DNA from: Botryotinia globosa
Taxonomy: Eukaryota > Ascomycota > Leotiomycetes > Helotiales > Sclerotiniaceae
DNA: 64,000 bases
Direction of reading: 5' to 3'
Assembly (NCBI GenBank): GCA_014898425.1
Contig: RCSZ01000019.1
Location: forward strand, 186,001 to 250,000
Below the pieces are notes generated by a model. The model had not been told where the DNA came from. It did not search any database and was given only the letters and a program-made list of their open reading frames with translations. Within the stretch, counting starts at the first letter, position 1. Each line of letters opens with the position of its first letter. Shown piece by piece: positions 1-11,426 of this stretch. The translations under genes were made by a program, and so were the position numbers.

Positions 1-1
1 A

Positions 2-385
2 GATGCTCTGGGGTCGCCACGGGCACGGCTGGAGGGGGTTTCCTGGGAGATAAATGAAGAGCTCGCGGAGCGAGTGGTACTACATACGGACGGGTATCGG
101 GATCATCGTAGGAAGTTAACAAACGAATTTCGGAGCCATGTCGATTATGCCCTGCAGGTATTGAATCATATTCATCTGGATATGTCTCTGAATACATTGG
201 AGGCATCGAGGGCGTATTTGAGCGATCCATATTTAAAATTAATGCTTATTGAGATTTGGGGAGTGAAATTTGCGACGGAAATGCGCCAATTCCAATCTTC
301 TTTGGGGAGGGGGGGGGGGGGGGGGGGAATGCGACTGAATGTTTACTACTCTTCCATGAATGGATGTGGAATGGTTTGCGTGTGA
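2..385 (+). CDS. Possible 3' end of an unidentified gene (5' end outside window)
   Basis: The second forward frame is open from the window edge to a TGA at 383-385, about 127 codons. The composition looks coding (for example EINEELAERVVLHTDGY and SRAYLSDPYLKLMLIEIWG) up to about position 300. After that the frame passes a run of 19 G (309-327) that would encode poly-glycine, followed by about 18 low-quality residues, so the tail may not be genuine. I recognise no domain. A 127-codon open frame at this base composition is unlikely but possible by chance, and no ATG can be assigned because the frame enters from outside. It could be the last exon of an upstream gene or a non-coding coincidence. 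Confidence 0.35.
   Translation, partial: DALGSPRARLEGVSWEINEELAERVVLHTDGYRDHRRKLTNEFRSHVDYALQVLNHIHLDMSLNTLEASRAYLSDPYLKLMLIEIWGVKFATEMRQFQSSLGRGGGGGGMRLNVYYSSMNGCGMVCV
309..327. repeat. Poly-G homopolymer, 19 nt
   Basis: An uninterrupted run of 19 G, preceded by GGGGA. It lies inside the possible C-terminal frame at 2-385. Runs of this length are prone to length change and sequencing error, so the downstream frame is not dependable. Confidence 0.95.
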
Positions 386-650
386 AGCGAATGTTTGGTG
401 TAAATATTGATCTCCTTTGGGGAGTTTGAGTCTCAGAATTGGCTTTTTTTTTGTTTGGACTTTCTCCCAAGGTTTCGTGGGATTCAGATATCAAGTTCAG
501 ATTCAAATTCAATTCTCCAAATCCAGATCCAAATCCAATAGTGTCGTTGCCAGAGAATAAAATAAAATCAAAGTATAATAATTATCAAATATCAAAGATT
601 CATAGACCAAGTGGAGAGAGGAAAGATAGCATGTATGTATGTAAGTAAGA

Positions 651-706
651 GTATGTATGTATGGATGTATGGATGTATGGATGTATGGATGTATGGATGT
701 ATGTAG
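651..706. repeat. 8-bp microsatellite (GGATGTAT)n
   Basis: About five head-to-tail copies of GGATGTAT, flanked by GTAT repeats. Confidence 0.85.
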
Positions 707-1646
707 GTACAGGACGGGCACAGGACGGGGACAGGACAGGACACAGCTGGAGGACTTTTCTTTCGTAGACACGCCACATGCAATTTTCCTCTAGGGCAGA
801 CAAGGCAACGGGCACGCAAGCAAGCAAGTAAGTAATAAGCGTGGGAGGGAACGAGGAAACGAGGAAAGAGGGAAAGAGGGAAAGAGGGAAAGAGAGGAAA
901 AGAGGGTCCAGAGGGTCCAGAGGGTAAGAAAAAATGGAGAAAAAATGGAGAAAAAATGGAGAAAAATGGAGAAAAATGGATCAACAATGAACATCTCCAC
1001 GAAATGGAATGGCGGGAGGTCACGTTAACGGGGCAACGCAACGATACAACGATGCAACGATGCAACTACCTACCTAGTCGGGTAGGTACCTACTACCTAG
1101 GTATGGATTCAACTGTTTTTTCCCTTCCCAGCCACGTTTTGCGCGTGCTCCAGCTTACATAAGAGAGCGAAGACTTGACAACCAACCAATCCCATGCCAC
1201 AATACCCATCGTCCGCGCGAGCTCCGGAGTCCGTACGGAGTACATACATATCTATAGATACTACCACCATAGTATACAGATGACCAATCTCATCTGAGCC
1301 ACCTGCATCTCTAGGTAACCATAAAGGGATCGTACAAAACATCCATCTAAAAATACATTCATCGATTGATTTATACTATATATACTTCAGGAGCTATCCA
1401 GCATCTCCCAATATGTATCGTATAATTAGTAAGTATACCTAGATTTTCCGAATGAACCGACGATTGATTATATACAGGATTAGCTATTTAATTACCTATT
1501 CATTCAATATCTATTCCGTATTTATAAATCACATGAACAATCTAATCAACAACGGACTATCTATTATCTATTATCTAGTAACAATCATCATCTAAAAAAG
1601 ATAAGATCTGATATTAGATGAGTAAGGAAAGTCTTGTCTCACTATT

Positions 1647-1713
1647 TACTGTTTATTTACTGTTTATTTACTGTTTATTTACTGTTTATTTACTGTTTAC
1701 TGTTTACTGTTTA
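1647..1713. repeat. 11-bp tandem repeat (ACTGTTTATTT)n
   Basis: Four to five copies of ACTGTTTATTT that shorten to ACTGTTT at the right end, in gene-free DNA. Confidence 0.85.
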
Positions 1714-1765
1714 GTTTACTTACCTATCTATATACTCTAAATTCATTATGTAATAAACATTCTTT

Positions 1766-1894
1766 ACAATTCACAATTCACAATTCACAATTCACAATTC
1801 ACAATTCACAATTCACAATTCACAATTCACAATTCACAATTCACAATTCACAATTCATAATTCACAATTCACAATTCACAATTCACAATTCACA
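1766..1894. repeat. 7-bp tandem array (ACAATTC), about 18 copies
   Basis: About 18 head-to-tail copies of ACAATTC, all identical except one ATAATTC near 1856. The near-perfect uniformity suggests recent expansion. Confidence 0.95.
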
Positions 1895-2691
1895 ACGTAC
1901 CTACCTAGATAGATAATACCTCATTTATTCATACCTCAGGTATCTATCCATCCATCTTTCCATCTTTCACTCCCTCCCCCCCTCCCTTCCCTTCCTCTCC
2001 ATTCAACCCCCCCCCCTTAACTCTTCTCTCCATAAAAATATTACTACTATATTTATATATCCATCCTATAATAAAACACATCCAAATTACATTTAATAAA
2101 ACAAACAATTAAAACATCAACATCAACATCAACATCATCAACATCATCACCTCAAAAATTTCACATACCAGCTATCTTTGCTTGCTTGCGACGGCCATCA
2201 CATCTTTCACTCTTTAAAGAAATATCCGCATTCGTAGGATCGTAAATATACACAAAGGTTTTTAATTTCATCCTCATTTCTCGCCGAGTCCTTCTTCCCC
2301 CAAGACCTCAAACATCTTTCTCTCTTCACTTCTTCTTCTTCTTCTTCCTCTTCCAAAATCCTCCCCCTCTCACCTAAATTTTATCCTCCTCTCAACATAA
2401 ATAGAATAAAAACCTTCCGTATCAAAAAACCATACCCGAAAGATTAGGCACGTTTTTATATAGTGATGCAAAGAAGGGGGTATAAAGACGATACCCTACG
2501 CCCAATGACTCGAAAATAAATAAATAAGGAAAAATTGTTGAGCGTATTGCTCTTCTTCAGACAGATGCTGAGATTTTAAAGAGGATGTGTATGATACAAC
2601 GAGATGAAGTTCTTGAGATGACCTTCATGTGTTTTGAATTTGGGGGGTATATGTTGTGAAGAAGAAATTAAATTGACCCGTTGAACAGTCC

Positions 2692-5600
2692 TCAATTCCA
2701 TCCCAACGAATTCTCTGCCATCATTGGTGCCGAGATTTGTTGTGTACGTGCTGAATGTCCTGCACTTCTTCCACTTCCTCCACTAGTTCTATCCGTTCCT
2801 CCAATGCCAGGTGTCAAACGACCGCCAGACATGAATGCACCTCCAGTGAAAGCACCAGATTGTCTCATTTCGGATGCATTCATGATTGAGTTTGATCGAC
2901 GGTGGCTAAGCTTACGTTTCTTGTATCTTCTGGCGATGAAGAACATGGCAGCACCATAAGCAGCTGCTGCACCTGCTGCTCCAACAACGATACCAGCTGT
3001 GGTACTCTTAACCTTTGGTGAGCTATTTTGAGCATCCGTATTGAAAACACCACTATTGCCTGAAGCACTAGTAGTTGCTGCTGATCCCGAACTGTCAGTA
3101 CTCGTTCCAGAACCACTTTCAAGAGTTGATCCAGATGTTAATGGAATAGAAGGGTTGATATAGCTAACAAGTGTGCTAACTGAAGCATCAGGATTGTTGT
3201 AGATAGCTGCTGTAGGTGTGTGTAAATCAAGTTCCAATGTGCTGACCAAGTTGGTGGGGATATAAGCGAGTGCCAGAGTTGTAATGTATTCCAATTGAGA
3301 TTGTGTATTATATGGAATCAGACTGTGCATCACAACTTGTTCTGGCTTAATTCCTAATCCATTGGCGATACCTACGGGAAGGTATTGGAAGATTTGTGCT
3401 GACGAAAGTGGGTTGGCAACAACAAATGCATAATTAAGTTGGAAAAGGAAACCAAGTTGAATCAAGGTAGAGTTTTCTGGGCTGGTTGGAATGGATCCAC
3501 TGGGTGTAATGACCTTTGGTAAAGTTGTAGCAAGTGCAGTGTTGGTAGGAGTGACTTGATTGGTTGATGAAGATTGAACAATGATGGTTTGTGGAAGCCA
3601 CATTGATGTAGCATTGTTTGTAGCTGTTGGGTAGATTGTGAGAGGAGCTGTGGTTTCACCAGCCGTTTGAGTCTTCACAACTGAAGTAGTACTTTCTTGA
3701 GTGGGAGAGGCAATTGTTGACGGAGTAATAGTCGTTGATGGAACGGAAGTAATTGGTGCAGTGGTAGCTGAACTTCCAGAGGTAACAGTTGCTGAAGAAG
3801 CTGCCGTTGAGGATACATCAGTTACCGTTGTATTTGGTGTTGTTGTGGCAGAAACTGATGTTGCAATGCTCGATAGGCTTGAGGCAGAAGCGGAGGAGGC
3901 GGAAATTGAAGTATCGGTAACATTGGCTGATCCACTGGTTACAGAAGTTGCGAAGGAAGTCGATAAAGTAATAATTCCTGTTCCTGAACTGGATTTGGTG
4001 GTAGCAGAGCCGGTTTGAATGCTGGTGGAAATGCCAGTCGTAGATACTGCAATCGAGGTCTCATTTCCACGTGCAGTGGTTGGCAGAACAGTTCCTGAAA
4101 TCGTAGAAGAAGATCCAAGGCTAATGGAGGTACTTGATACTATATCTGTTCCAGATGTAATGGCTGTAGCATTTGGAGCTCCAGTGGCAGTTGATATATC
4201 ACTAGTAATCGTAGCAGATAATTCACTGGCAGTGCCAGAGCCAAAAATGCTCGATATTATACTTCCCAATGGAGTAGAACTGGAGGAAGATGAAGTAGTA
4301 GTACTAGCAGCAGTAAAAGAGCGATCTGTGGAAGAACCAACAATGGAAGTAACACCAGAAATGACGGAGGATAATAATCCTGTGGATGATGCACTTCCCG
4401 AGGTAACTGTAGCGGAGGTAGATACACCTGTTCCGTTGAGAATTGTCGAACTTGGGGCACCAGATAAATCTGACGTGATTGATCCAATTGCAGAGGTTAC
4501 ATTGGAAGTGGGAGAAGAAAGATCCGAAGATAGAACTGAAGTGGCCGAGCCAACATCCGAAGTTACTGATCCGAGAAGAGAAGTAATACCGGAAAGAAGA
4601 CCAGTTGATGTTGGGGCAGAGGATTCAGTAGCAGTAGGGCTAACTCCTGTAACTGGGCCGGTAATTCCTGCAGATGATGCAGAAGCACTCAAATCAGTAG
4701 CGGTAGTAGTTGGTAATGTATTCGAGGTTTCAGATGCCAAGGCAGAACTCAAGTCGGAAGTAACTCCAGATACAAGGGAAGAAATCAAATTTGTAGCGGA
4801 AGCGCTATTTGAAGCATCGGTACTATTCAAAGTACCTATAACAGATGCGGAATCAGTAGCTTCTGTTCCGGTAGCTGAGGCAGTACTGGCTGTAAGTAAA
4901 TCAGATGTGAGGGATCCCACATCCGAAGTTACTCCAGATACAAGGGATGATAGTAAACCGGCTGGGGCTGTGGTAGATGCAGATCCACTTGAAACACCAG
5001 TTGCAGGTCCAGTAATTCCAGCAGAAGTAGGAGAAGCTGTGGCACTCAAATCCGTGGCAGATACACCTGTAGTCGCTCCAATAATCCCTGCTGAGGAAGC
5101 TGAAGCCGAAGCGACAGAGTCCGTAAGGGAAGTCAAGGAAGTTGGAAGAATATCCGAGGTAGCGGAAGATACCAAGGAAGATACTCCACCAACCAAGGAT
5201 GAGAGTAAATCACCGGAAGCTGATGATGAAGCGGCACCTGGACTGTAGATTGGAGCGGTTCCTGTTGAGGCTCCAGTAATTCCAGAAACTGTGTTTGAAG
5301 GTGCTGAGGCACCGGTAGAGATTCCAGTAATTCCAGCAACAGTTGTTGGTACTGAACTATCTGTAGTAACAGTGTTTGAAGCTGAGATATCTGAGGCAGC
5401 AGTGGATGGTCCAGTAACGCCAGCCAAAGTAGTTTCAGAAGAAACACCTGTAGCAGGTCCAGAAACTCCGGCACTTGAAGTTGCAGCTGATGAATCTGTT
5501 GCTAAAATAGCACTCGTTACTTGAGATACTGCAATTCCTAGATCTGAAGTCACACCACCAACCAAACTGGTTACTCCCGTACCAATAACTCCCAAAAGAC

Positions 5601-7836
5601 CAGATGATGAATCAGTTGGAACAGATACTGGGGAAGTATTTGTATCCGAAGGACTTGCAGTGATAGTACTTGAGCCGGATAAAACTCCACCTGGTCCAAA
5701 AGTGATTCCACTAGCTGATGAGGAAGTAGTGGCTGAAGTTACCAATGTACTTTGAGAATCGGATTCAGAAGTTGTGGTAGGAAGGATAATACTAATTGGA
5801 ATTAAACCGGTGGAAGCGACAATTGGCTCCAAAAGGTTTGGGCTTGAAGAACTATCTACTGATGCGACTGAAGATGGGGATACAGTTGTACTAGGAGCTG
5901 AACCAGTTCCGGCAATATCACTGGAAGAGGCAGATTTGACAGTGGTGGCTACAGAGGCTTCTGAGGATTCTGAGGATTGAGCAACACTGGAAATAACGGT
6001 TGGAGCTGTACCGGTAGGTACTCCAGAAACACCTGAGGCGGTTAAACTTTGAATTGGAATCTCGGATGAAGTTGGAACTGAAACTGGCGCAGTTACTGAT
6101 AAACCGGATCCAGTGGATGCTCCAGTAATACCCGCAACTGAGCTCGAGGATGGAATTGAAGTCTCGGAAGCAGTACTTTCAATGGAAGTTGGGACAGTGC
6201 CAGTGGATACACCGGAAATTCCATCAACGGTGCTTTGGATTGAAGTTTCAGAGGTACTTGTCTGAGCAATGGCTGGTGCGGTACCAGTAGATGCTCCAGA
6301 AATTCCAGCAACTGTGCTTTGGATTGAAGTTTCGGTAGCGCTAGTCTCAGTAGATTTTGGGGGGGTACCTGTTGATGGTCCAGAAACGCCAGAAACTTCG
6401 GAAACGGACGTGCTTGAGACACTAGAGACGCTAGTGGCGCTGGTAGTTGTGGGTACACCGGTGGAGGCTCCAGTTAATCCAAGGGAAATATCAATATCAG
6501 TATTGCTGGAACTACTGATTGGTTCGACAGCCGACTTTGTAGTAACCGATGAAACTCCGACGAGGACATAGGAACTGGTGGATGATGGGCTAGATACTCC
6601 AGTTGGTACTCCAGTTATTCCTTCAAGAACCGAAGTGGAGGATGGTGTAGAAACGATTGAACTGGATCCTCCAGTTGAAACTCCAGTAATCCCATCCACG
6701 GTTGAGCTAGAAGAGCTAACGATTGTAGGAACCGATACAACGGTTCGGGATGTACCAGTAGATGCTCCGGAAAATCCAGCATTGGAACTTGTCGCAACAG
6801 ATTGTACTGATGAGCTAAGGACAGTCGAACTGAGTGAAGTGGTCGATTCAAGAGATGAAATGATGGGTTCAACTCCGGTCGAAGCGCCTGTAATTCCATC
6901 CACAATTGAGGTCGAAGAACTAGTAGTCGTGGGTACAGGGACAATGGAACTCGAAGAACTGGTAGTCGTGGGTACAGGGACAGTGGAACTCGAAGAACTG
7001 GTAGTCGTGGGTACAGGGACAGTGGAACTCGAAGAACTGGTAGTCGTGGGTACAGGGACAGTGGAACTCGAAGAACTGGTAGTCGTGGGTACAGGGACAG
7101 TGGAACTCGAAGAACTGGTAGTCGTGGGTACAGGGACAGTGGAACTCGAAGAACTGGTAGTCGTGGATTCCGGGACACTAGTAGCCGTAGGTACGGAAAC
7201 GATGGTTTCGCTTGTTCCAGTTGATGCTCCAGTATATCCAGCATTAGAACTTGAATCGGTACTCAAAGCTGAACTTTCCGCCGTCGATTGAGCACTTGGC
7301 GATGGAGTTGTTTCCACAGCCGAAATTGAAGTTGAAGTCGAACTTGTCGCTGCTGGAATCACGGGAACTTCACCAGATCCAGTCCCTAAAGTCACAGTAC
7401 TCATGACTAGAATGGTTGTGATATCATTTGAAGATACACCACCAACGACGGTTGTACTCAAAGATGCAGTACTGGGAGGAATGCTCGCAGTTAAACTCGA
7501 CGACGAAGGTATCGATGTCGTAGTTGTCGTTCCTAAACCAAGTATAGAAGAGAAAGTATCCAAGAATAAATTACTCGAGGATGCCCTCTTATTCGTCGTA
7601 GTATCTTGAGTTCCATCATCTGATAGTGGATCTTTTGTGGATGAGACTGACGATGTAATTGTAGATTCACCCTTCGTGTGTGATGTTTGAGCTGGTGTAT
7701 TGCTTGTAATGGTATTGTTTGAATATATTTGTCTTTTGACTTCTCGTGGGAAGTAATATTTTGGTCGATCCCCTTCTGCGGAGGCAAGTGAGGAAAGAAC
7801 GACCGCGGAGGCCAAGAATAGCGAAGGTGTATGCAT
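2692..7836 (-). CDS. MSB2: MSB2-like signalling mucin (MAPK-pathway osmo/surface sensor)
   Basis: Single-exon protein of 1714 residues. The ATG at 7836 begins a typical signal peptide (MHTPSLFLASAVVLSSLASA, about residues 1-20). A very long Ser/Thr-rich ectodomain follows. It contains a 13-residue tandem repeat (about residues 222-310) and roughly 18 scattered copies of a G-[IV]-[TS]-G-x-x-T-G motif. About residues 1457-1565 match the conserved MSB2/HKR1 extracellular homology region (LNYAFVVANPLSSAQIF, YITTLALAYIP, INPSIPL). A membrane segment lies at about 1611-1635 (AAAAYGAAMFFIARR), followed by a basic cytoplasmic tail of about 78 residues. In fungi Msb2 signals through Cdc42 and a MAPK cascade, and in plant pathogens it senses hydrophobic surfaces upstream of the Pmk1-type kinase. 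The family call is firm; the environmental cue sensed is inference. Long open frames on the opposite strand are codon-bias shadows. Confidence 0.9.
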   Translation of the reverse strand: MHTPSLFLASAVVLSSLASAEGDRPKYYFPREVKRQIYSNNTITSNTPAQTSHTKGESTITSSVSSTKDPLSDDGTQDTTTNKRASSSNLFLDTFSSILGLGTTTTTSIPSSSSLTASIPPSTASLSTTVVGGVSSNDITTILVMSTVTLGTGSGEVPVIPAATSSTSTSISAVETTPSPSAQSTAESSALSTDSSSNAGYTGASTGTSETIVSVPTATSVPESTTTSSSSSTVPVPTTTSSSSSTVPVPTTTSSSSSTVPVPTTTSSSSSTVPVPTTTSSSSSTVPVPTTTSSSSSIVPVPTTTSSSTSIVDGITGASTGVEPIISSLESTTSLSSTVLSSSVQSVATSSNAGFSGASTGTSRTVVSVPTIVSSSSSTVDGITGVSTGGSSSIVSTPSSTSVLEGITGVPTGVSSPSSTSSYVLVGVSSVTTKSAVEPISSSSNTDIDISLGLTGASTGVPTTTSATSVSSVSSTSVSEVSGVSGPSTGTPPKSTETSATETSIQSTVAGISGASTGTAPAIAQTSTSETSIQSTVDGISGVSTGTVPTSIESTASETSIPSSSSVAGITGASTGSGLSVTAPVSVPTSSEIPIQSLTASGVSGVPTGTAPTVISSVAQSSESSEASVATTVKSASSSDIAGTGSAPSTTVSPSSVASVDSSSSPNLLEPIVASTGLIPISIILPTTTSESDSQSTLVTSATTSSSASGITFGPGGVLSGSSTITASPSDTNTSPVSVPTDSSSGLLGVIGTGVTSLVGGVTSDLGIAVSQVTSAILATDSSAATSSAGVSGPATGVSSETTLAGVTGPSTAASDISASNTVTTDSSVPTTVAGITGISTGASAPSNTVSGITGASTGTAPIYSPGAASSSASGDLLSSLVGGVSSLVSSATSDILPTSLTSLTDSVASASASSAGIIGATTGVSATDLSATASPTSAGITGPATGVSSGSASTTAPAGLLSSLVSGVTSDVGSLTSDLLTASTASATGTEATDSASVIGTLNSTDASNSASATNLISSLVSGVTSDLSSALASETSNTLPTTTATDLSASASSAGITGPVTGVSPTATESSAPTSTGLLSGITSLLGSVTSDVGSATSVLSSDLSSPTSNVTSAIGSITSDLSGAPSSTILNGTGVSTSATVTSGSASSTGLLSSVISGVTSIVGSSTDRSFTAASTTTSSSSSSTPLGSIISSIFGSGTASELSATITSDISTATGAPNATAITSGTDIVSSTSISLGSSSTISGTVLPTTARGNETSIAVSTTGISTSIQTGSATTKSSSGTGIITLSTSFATSVTSGSANVTDTSISASSASASSLSSIATSVSATTTPNTTVTDVSSTAASSATVTSGSSATTAPITSVPSTTITPSTIASPTQESTTSVVKTQTAGETTAPLTIYPTATNNATSMWLPQTIIVQSSSTNQVTPTNTALATTLPKVITPSGSIPTSPENSTLIQLGFLFQLNYAFVVANPLSSAQIFQYLPVGIANGLGIKPEQVVMHSLIPYNTQSQLEYITTLALAYIPTNLVSTLELDLHTPTAAIYNNPDASVSTLVSYINPSIPLTSGSTLESGSGTSTDSSGSAATTSASGNSGVFNTDAQNSSPKVKSTTAGIVVGAAGAAAAYGAAMFFIARRYKKRKLSHRRSNSIMNASEMRQSGAFTGGAFMSGGRLTPGIGGTDRTSGGSGRSAGHSARTQQISAPMMAENSLGWN
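6907..7171 (-). repeat. 39-bp intragenic minisatellite encoding a 13-residue Ser/Thr/Pro repeat
   Basis: Six nearly identical 39-bp copies (starting about 6946, 6985, 7024, 7063, 7102 and 7141 on the plus strand) plus degenerate edge copies. They encode the repeat TTTSSSSSTVPVP in the MSB2-like ectodomain. The DNA identity between copies is far above what protein conservation requires, which points to recent unequal exchange or slippage. The unit is a multiple of three, so copy-number change keeps the frame. Confidence 0.93.
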
Positions 7837-9398
7837 GATTGTTGAATTTATCTCAAAACAAAAAAAAATCGAACTTATTATTGAGATTTTAGTATTTGAA
7901 AGTATTGGACGAAAGTTGAGATGGATCTAAACATCAATTAGTTGAAGCTCAAAATTGAGTACGACGATGGCGTTGATTGATGAAGGACGGCCACGGCCAT
8001 CAAAAATGAAGATAGAAGACTAACTGTCAGGGAGAATAAGTAATAACGAGTGTACTTGACAAAATGTCAGAGAGTGTATCTATCGATAATTGTCATTAGT
8101 ATTTTAACTTATTGAATATCGCATGAATGATCAACATAAATCTAAAAGGTCAAGGTTTGGACGATAGTTTGCGAACGAATTGATATCGCAACCTCAATTC
8201 AAAGAACGGTCATCATTCAAGCCGAACCAACATTTTCCCTCGCAAACACTCTTTATTTTTGGTGAACAAACATCGACTCACATCTTTAAATTAATTGTAT
8301 CAAATCGTATATGTATAAATCGCGAGCCTTCAAAGGAGTGTCGTGACGATAAATCGTCGATTGTTTTTTGGGTGGGTATATCCTCCTTTCACAACTTCGA
8401 ATCGAAACCAAATCATCTACGAGCGACCATTATCCGTAAGCCTCCGGAGGCTCTCACGGTTAAAGATGTTGACAATCTCCGACGAGATAGTATCGTTCGA
8501 TCAACCTTCGCTTTCGAAATCGGTTGTTGGTTATTGTATTCCTGATGAGGTGACGAGAGTTGGGTATAGAGAGAGTGTGGAGGTGAGGTCGGAGTGAAGA
8601 GGTGGGTGGTGGGTGGTGGGTGGTGGAGAAGGATGGCGAGGAGGTGGTTCAATGGAATGAATGAATGAATGAATGGATGGATGGATGGATGGATGAATTG
8701 AAGTGGCCTCGATTTCGTGAGAACCTTTTGCCTTGGGGCCTTGTGAAGCTTTCAGTGTGAGGACGAGAGATTTCTGTGGATACTCTCAAGTTGTGGAACG
8801 TAGGCGTACGGGCCAGGGAGTCAATTTACTAGAATTATAAAGGTTAGTTAGGGGGAACGTCCGTTGTATAGACCAGGAACCAAAGATATAATACCAGGGG
8901 GCCGTGAGATTGATAGAAGAAGCGGGAGGAAGAGAGAGATGGTGTAATTGTGAATACAGAGTAGGAACTAATGAGTAGGTAGATTGAAGCACGAGCACAT
9001 TTCAACATGATATTGTATTTGTATAACCACGGTAGACTTACGGATGATATGATGGGAGTACGATGGAAGTACACAATACACCAAAAGGATGTATTGAGAT
9101 GAATGAGGATGAAATTCTATTGTAACTATGGTTACAATCATACAACTTCTCTAATGTGAGATGGCGAGCAAGCAAAAGGAAATATACAATTATTAATAAG
9201 ATAGATATGTATGTATACAGAATACTCATAGGTGAAACTAATAAATCCATAAAAAAAATCAAAGTATGTTATTATGGAATTGTTTCTATGTGTCTACCTC
9301 TCTAGGTAAATATTCAATCTGGTCAGTCGTCTTGTCTTGTCTAAGTTGTCTTTGACTTACTCACTGCCTACGCACTCACTGTCTATCCCTTGCGCTCC

Positions 9399-9416
9399 TC
9401 GCTCTCTCTCTCTCTA

Positions 9417-9448
<32 letters not shown>

Positions 9449-9470
9449 TATCTCTCTCTCTCTCTATCTC

Positions 9471-9503
<33 letters not shown>

Positions 9504-9507
9504 ATCT
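9399..9507. repeat. CT-rich microsatellite with CTCTCTAT units
   Basis: About 110 bp of CT dinucleotides broken by regular TAT steps, giving repeated CTCTCTAT-type units. Confidence 0.9.
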
Positions 9508-11396
9508 GATCCATTTATCTTTGCCTCCAAGCCCCCAAGACAGTCATCACCTATTTAGCATTTTTCCTTACCCCGTGTTACTTTCGCCTAAATACCAACC
9601 CAGTAACTTGTCACTTGTAGCCACCGCTTCACCAATAAGATCTAACAATTAGTCTCTAGCGTGTTTTAAAATAAGCCTTTAATCATACTTTAATATCCGA
9701 AGACATGAATTGAAGTGTATTATCGTACTACAGTATGAGTCTATGAAAACAAGGGGCCAGGTTAAACTTGTAAGGGAAGGGAGGCTTTCATGGCTTTTTC
9801 TTCTTCTTTCCACCTGAGCATTGAACAACCGTCAGTCAAGTTTCATTTGAACAATTCACAAATGCAAGCCAGAAGAAGGGAAAATAGTCGGCAGTTGTTT
9901 CAATGTCAATCAAAATCTGTGATTCAATTACTTCTCACAAGGCTAGACAAATAACCTAGTCAATTTGTTTCCTTGGGCATGGAATCATAATGGTTCATGA
10001 ACATGGTAATTTGGGGACTAATGGTGGGATGAGAATCATGAGATGGAATCGAAACAATCAATGTGCTGTTTGAGATGAAAATTGTAATCTTACATCTTAT
10101 ATAAAAGACTATGAAAAACGTTCATGCCTATCATAACTCTCATCATCTTCTTTTCTTTTCTTTTCTTTACTTTCCTCTCCCTTCCAAAGAATGATATGCA
10201 GCTCCGCCACTTCCAAAAATGAATGTGATGAACAACATCACCGCGCCAATATTCCAACAATTGGTGAAAATCTCCTGCTTTATGCATTGACAAATTGACA
10301 AATTGACAATGCACATTCTTCTACGATATCGGAAAATAGATTTATTGATTCCATTCAATGATTCAATTCTTTTGAGGCCAATTCGGTGGCCACCTTACTC
10401 AATGAGTTATCAACCGAGTTTTTCCCCTTCATTTCAATATTTTCGTTTACACCAACATGTTGACAACCAAACCATAGACATAGACATAATTTCCAATTGA
10501 ATCGTCGTTCTACCACGACTCTCTCTCTCTCTCTCTAACCTTCAATCTATCGTGGATCGAATCGTGATTAAACATCTGACCATTATACCGTAGTTTGTAC
10601 GGAGTATATCATCTTGATAATTCTCCTGGTGCAACAAGCTAAGTCAAAGTCTATGACCCTACCTACTCAATGCTCAGGTCTGGAAAGATTATGGCGTCGA
10701 TCATTTGGTCTAAGAACCATCTAAGAACAAATGGAGTACACAGTGCACACACATCATCACACGCACCCCAGGGCCTACACCTAAGCTACAGACTGTGTTC
10801 AACATCGAATACTGTCCACTCTCCACTCTCGCAATCCACTCCCTCTCGTTCCAATCCAGCTCTGGTTAGTTTGTTCATGCTCCCCATCTCGCTCTTGTTT
10901 CTGACCCAGGAATCGTTCCTGGATCTAACCGCTAGATCTAGGTACTTCGTACCTTTTAATGCGTGCCTGGGTATGCTCTGATTCGTTCATCCGTGCTACT
11001 AGTCTTCCTGTATGTCAATAATTAACGCGCAGTGATTGAACCTACGCAATCCGATCAAAAGTCGACGTGACATGTATACGGGGTCTGTATGTGAAAATAG
11101 ATATACATTCCTATCCATATTTTCTTACTTTACCTATCCAATCGTAGAAAATGTCTGTGGTGCAGAAGAATAAGATGACATTCGGAAATTATGATATCTG
11201 AGCAAATCCGAGCAAAATAAACATTTTTTTAACTTTGTAGTCTGTACCCTTCATATCAATAAGTAGATTCGAAAATCCAGAAGGGTTCGAGGCATGTATA
11301 TCAATAGAAGATTCCGCAAGGGAAGTCGTCGCAATGCGGAAATTATCATCAGATTTACGATCTGAGCTTAAGAAACTTGAACTTCTCCCGCTAGAA

Positions 11397-11426
11397 CAAA
11401 TATCAAATATCAAATATCAAATATCT
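11397..11426. repeat. 7-bp tandem repeat (AAATATC), four copies
   Basis: Four head-to-tail copies of AAATATC in gene-free DNA. Confidence 0.85.

Larger units (their letters stand above)
386..2691. other. Gene-free interval with many short tandem repeats
   Basis: I see no supportable gene. The interval holds GGATGTAT repeats (about 651-706), purine-rich GGGAAAGA and AAAAATGGAG repeats (about 851-985), an 11-bp ACTGTTTATTT array (about 1647-1713), the ACAATTC heptamer array (1766-1894), one copy of the palindrome TACCTAGGTA (1094-1103), and C-rich/CT-rich runs around 1970-2020 and 2325-2375. The part nearest 2690 is the 3' flank of the MSB2-like gene. Confidence 0.7.

Noticed and set aside
4019..5248. 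409-codon open frame on the plus strand opposite the MSB2-like gene, and similar ones at 3701-4018, 6578-7291 and 6615-7244
   Set aside because: Ser/Thr-rich codons read on the opposite strand or in another frame rarely give stops. The products are acidic or Leu/Pro repeats with no domain. The MSB2 frame has signal peptide, conserved domain and membrane segment.
10670..10981. 103-codon ATG frame with a hydrophobic stretch
   Set aside because: No domain, no intron context and no conserved motif; one hydrophobic stretch in AT-rich DNA is expected by chance.
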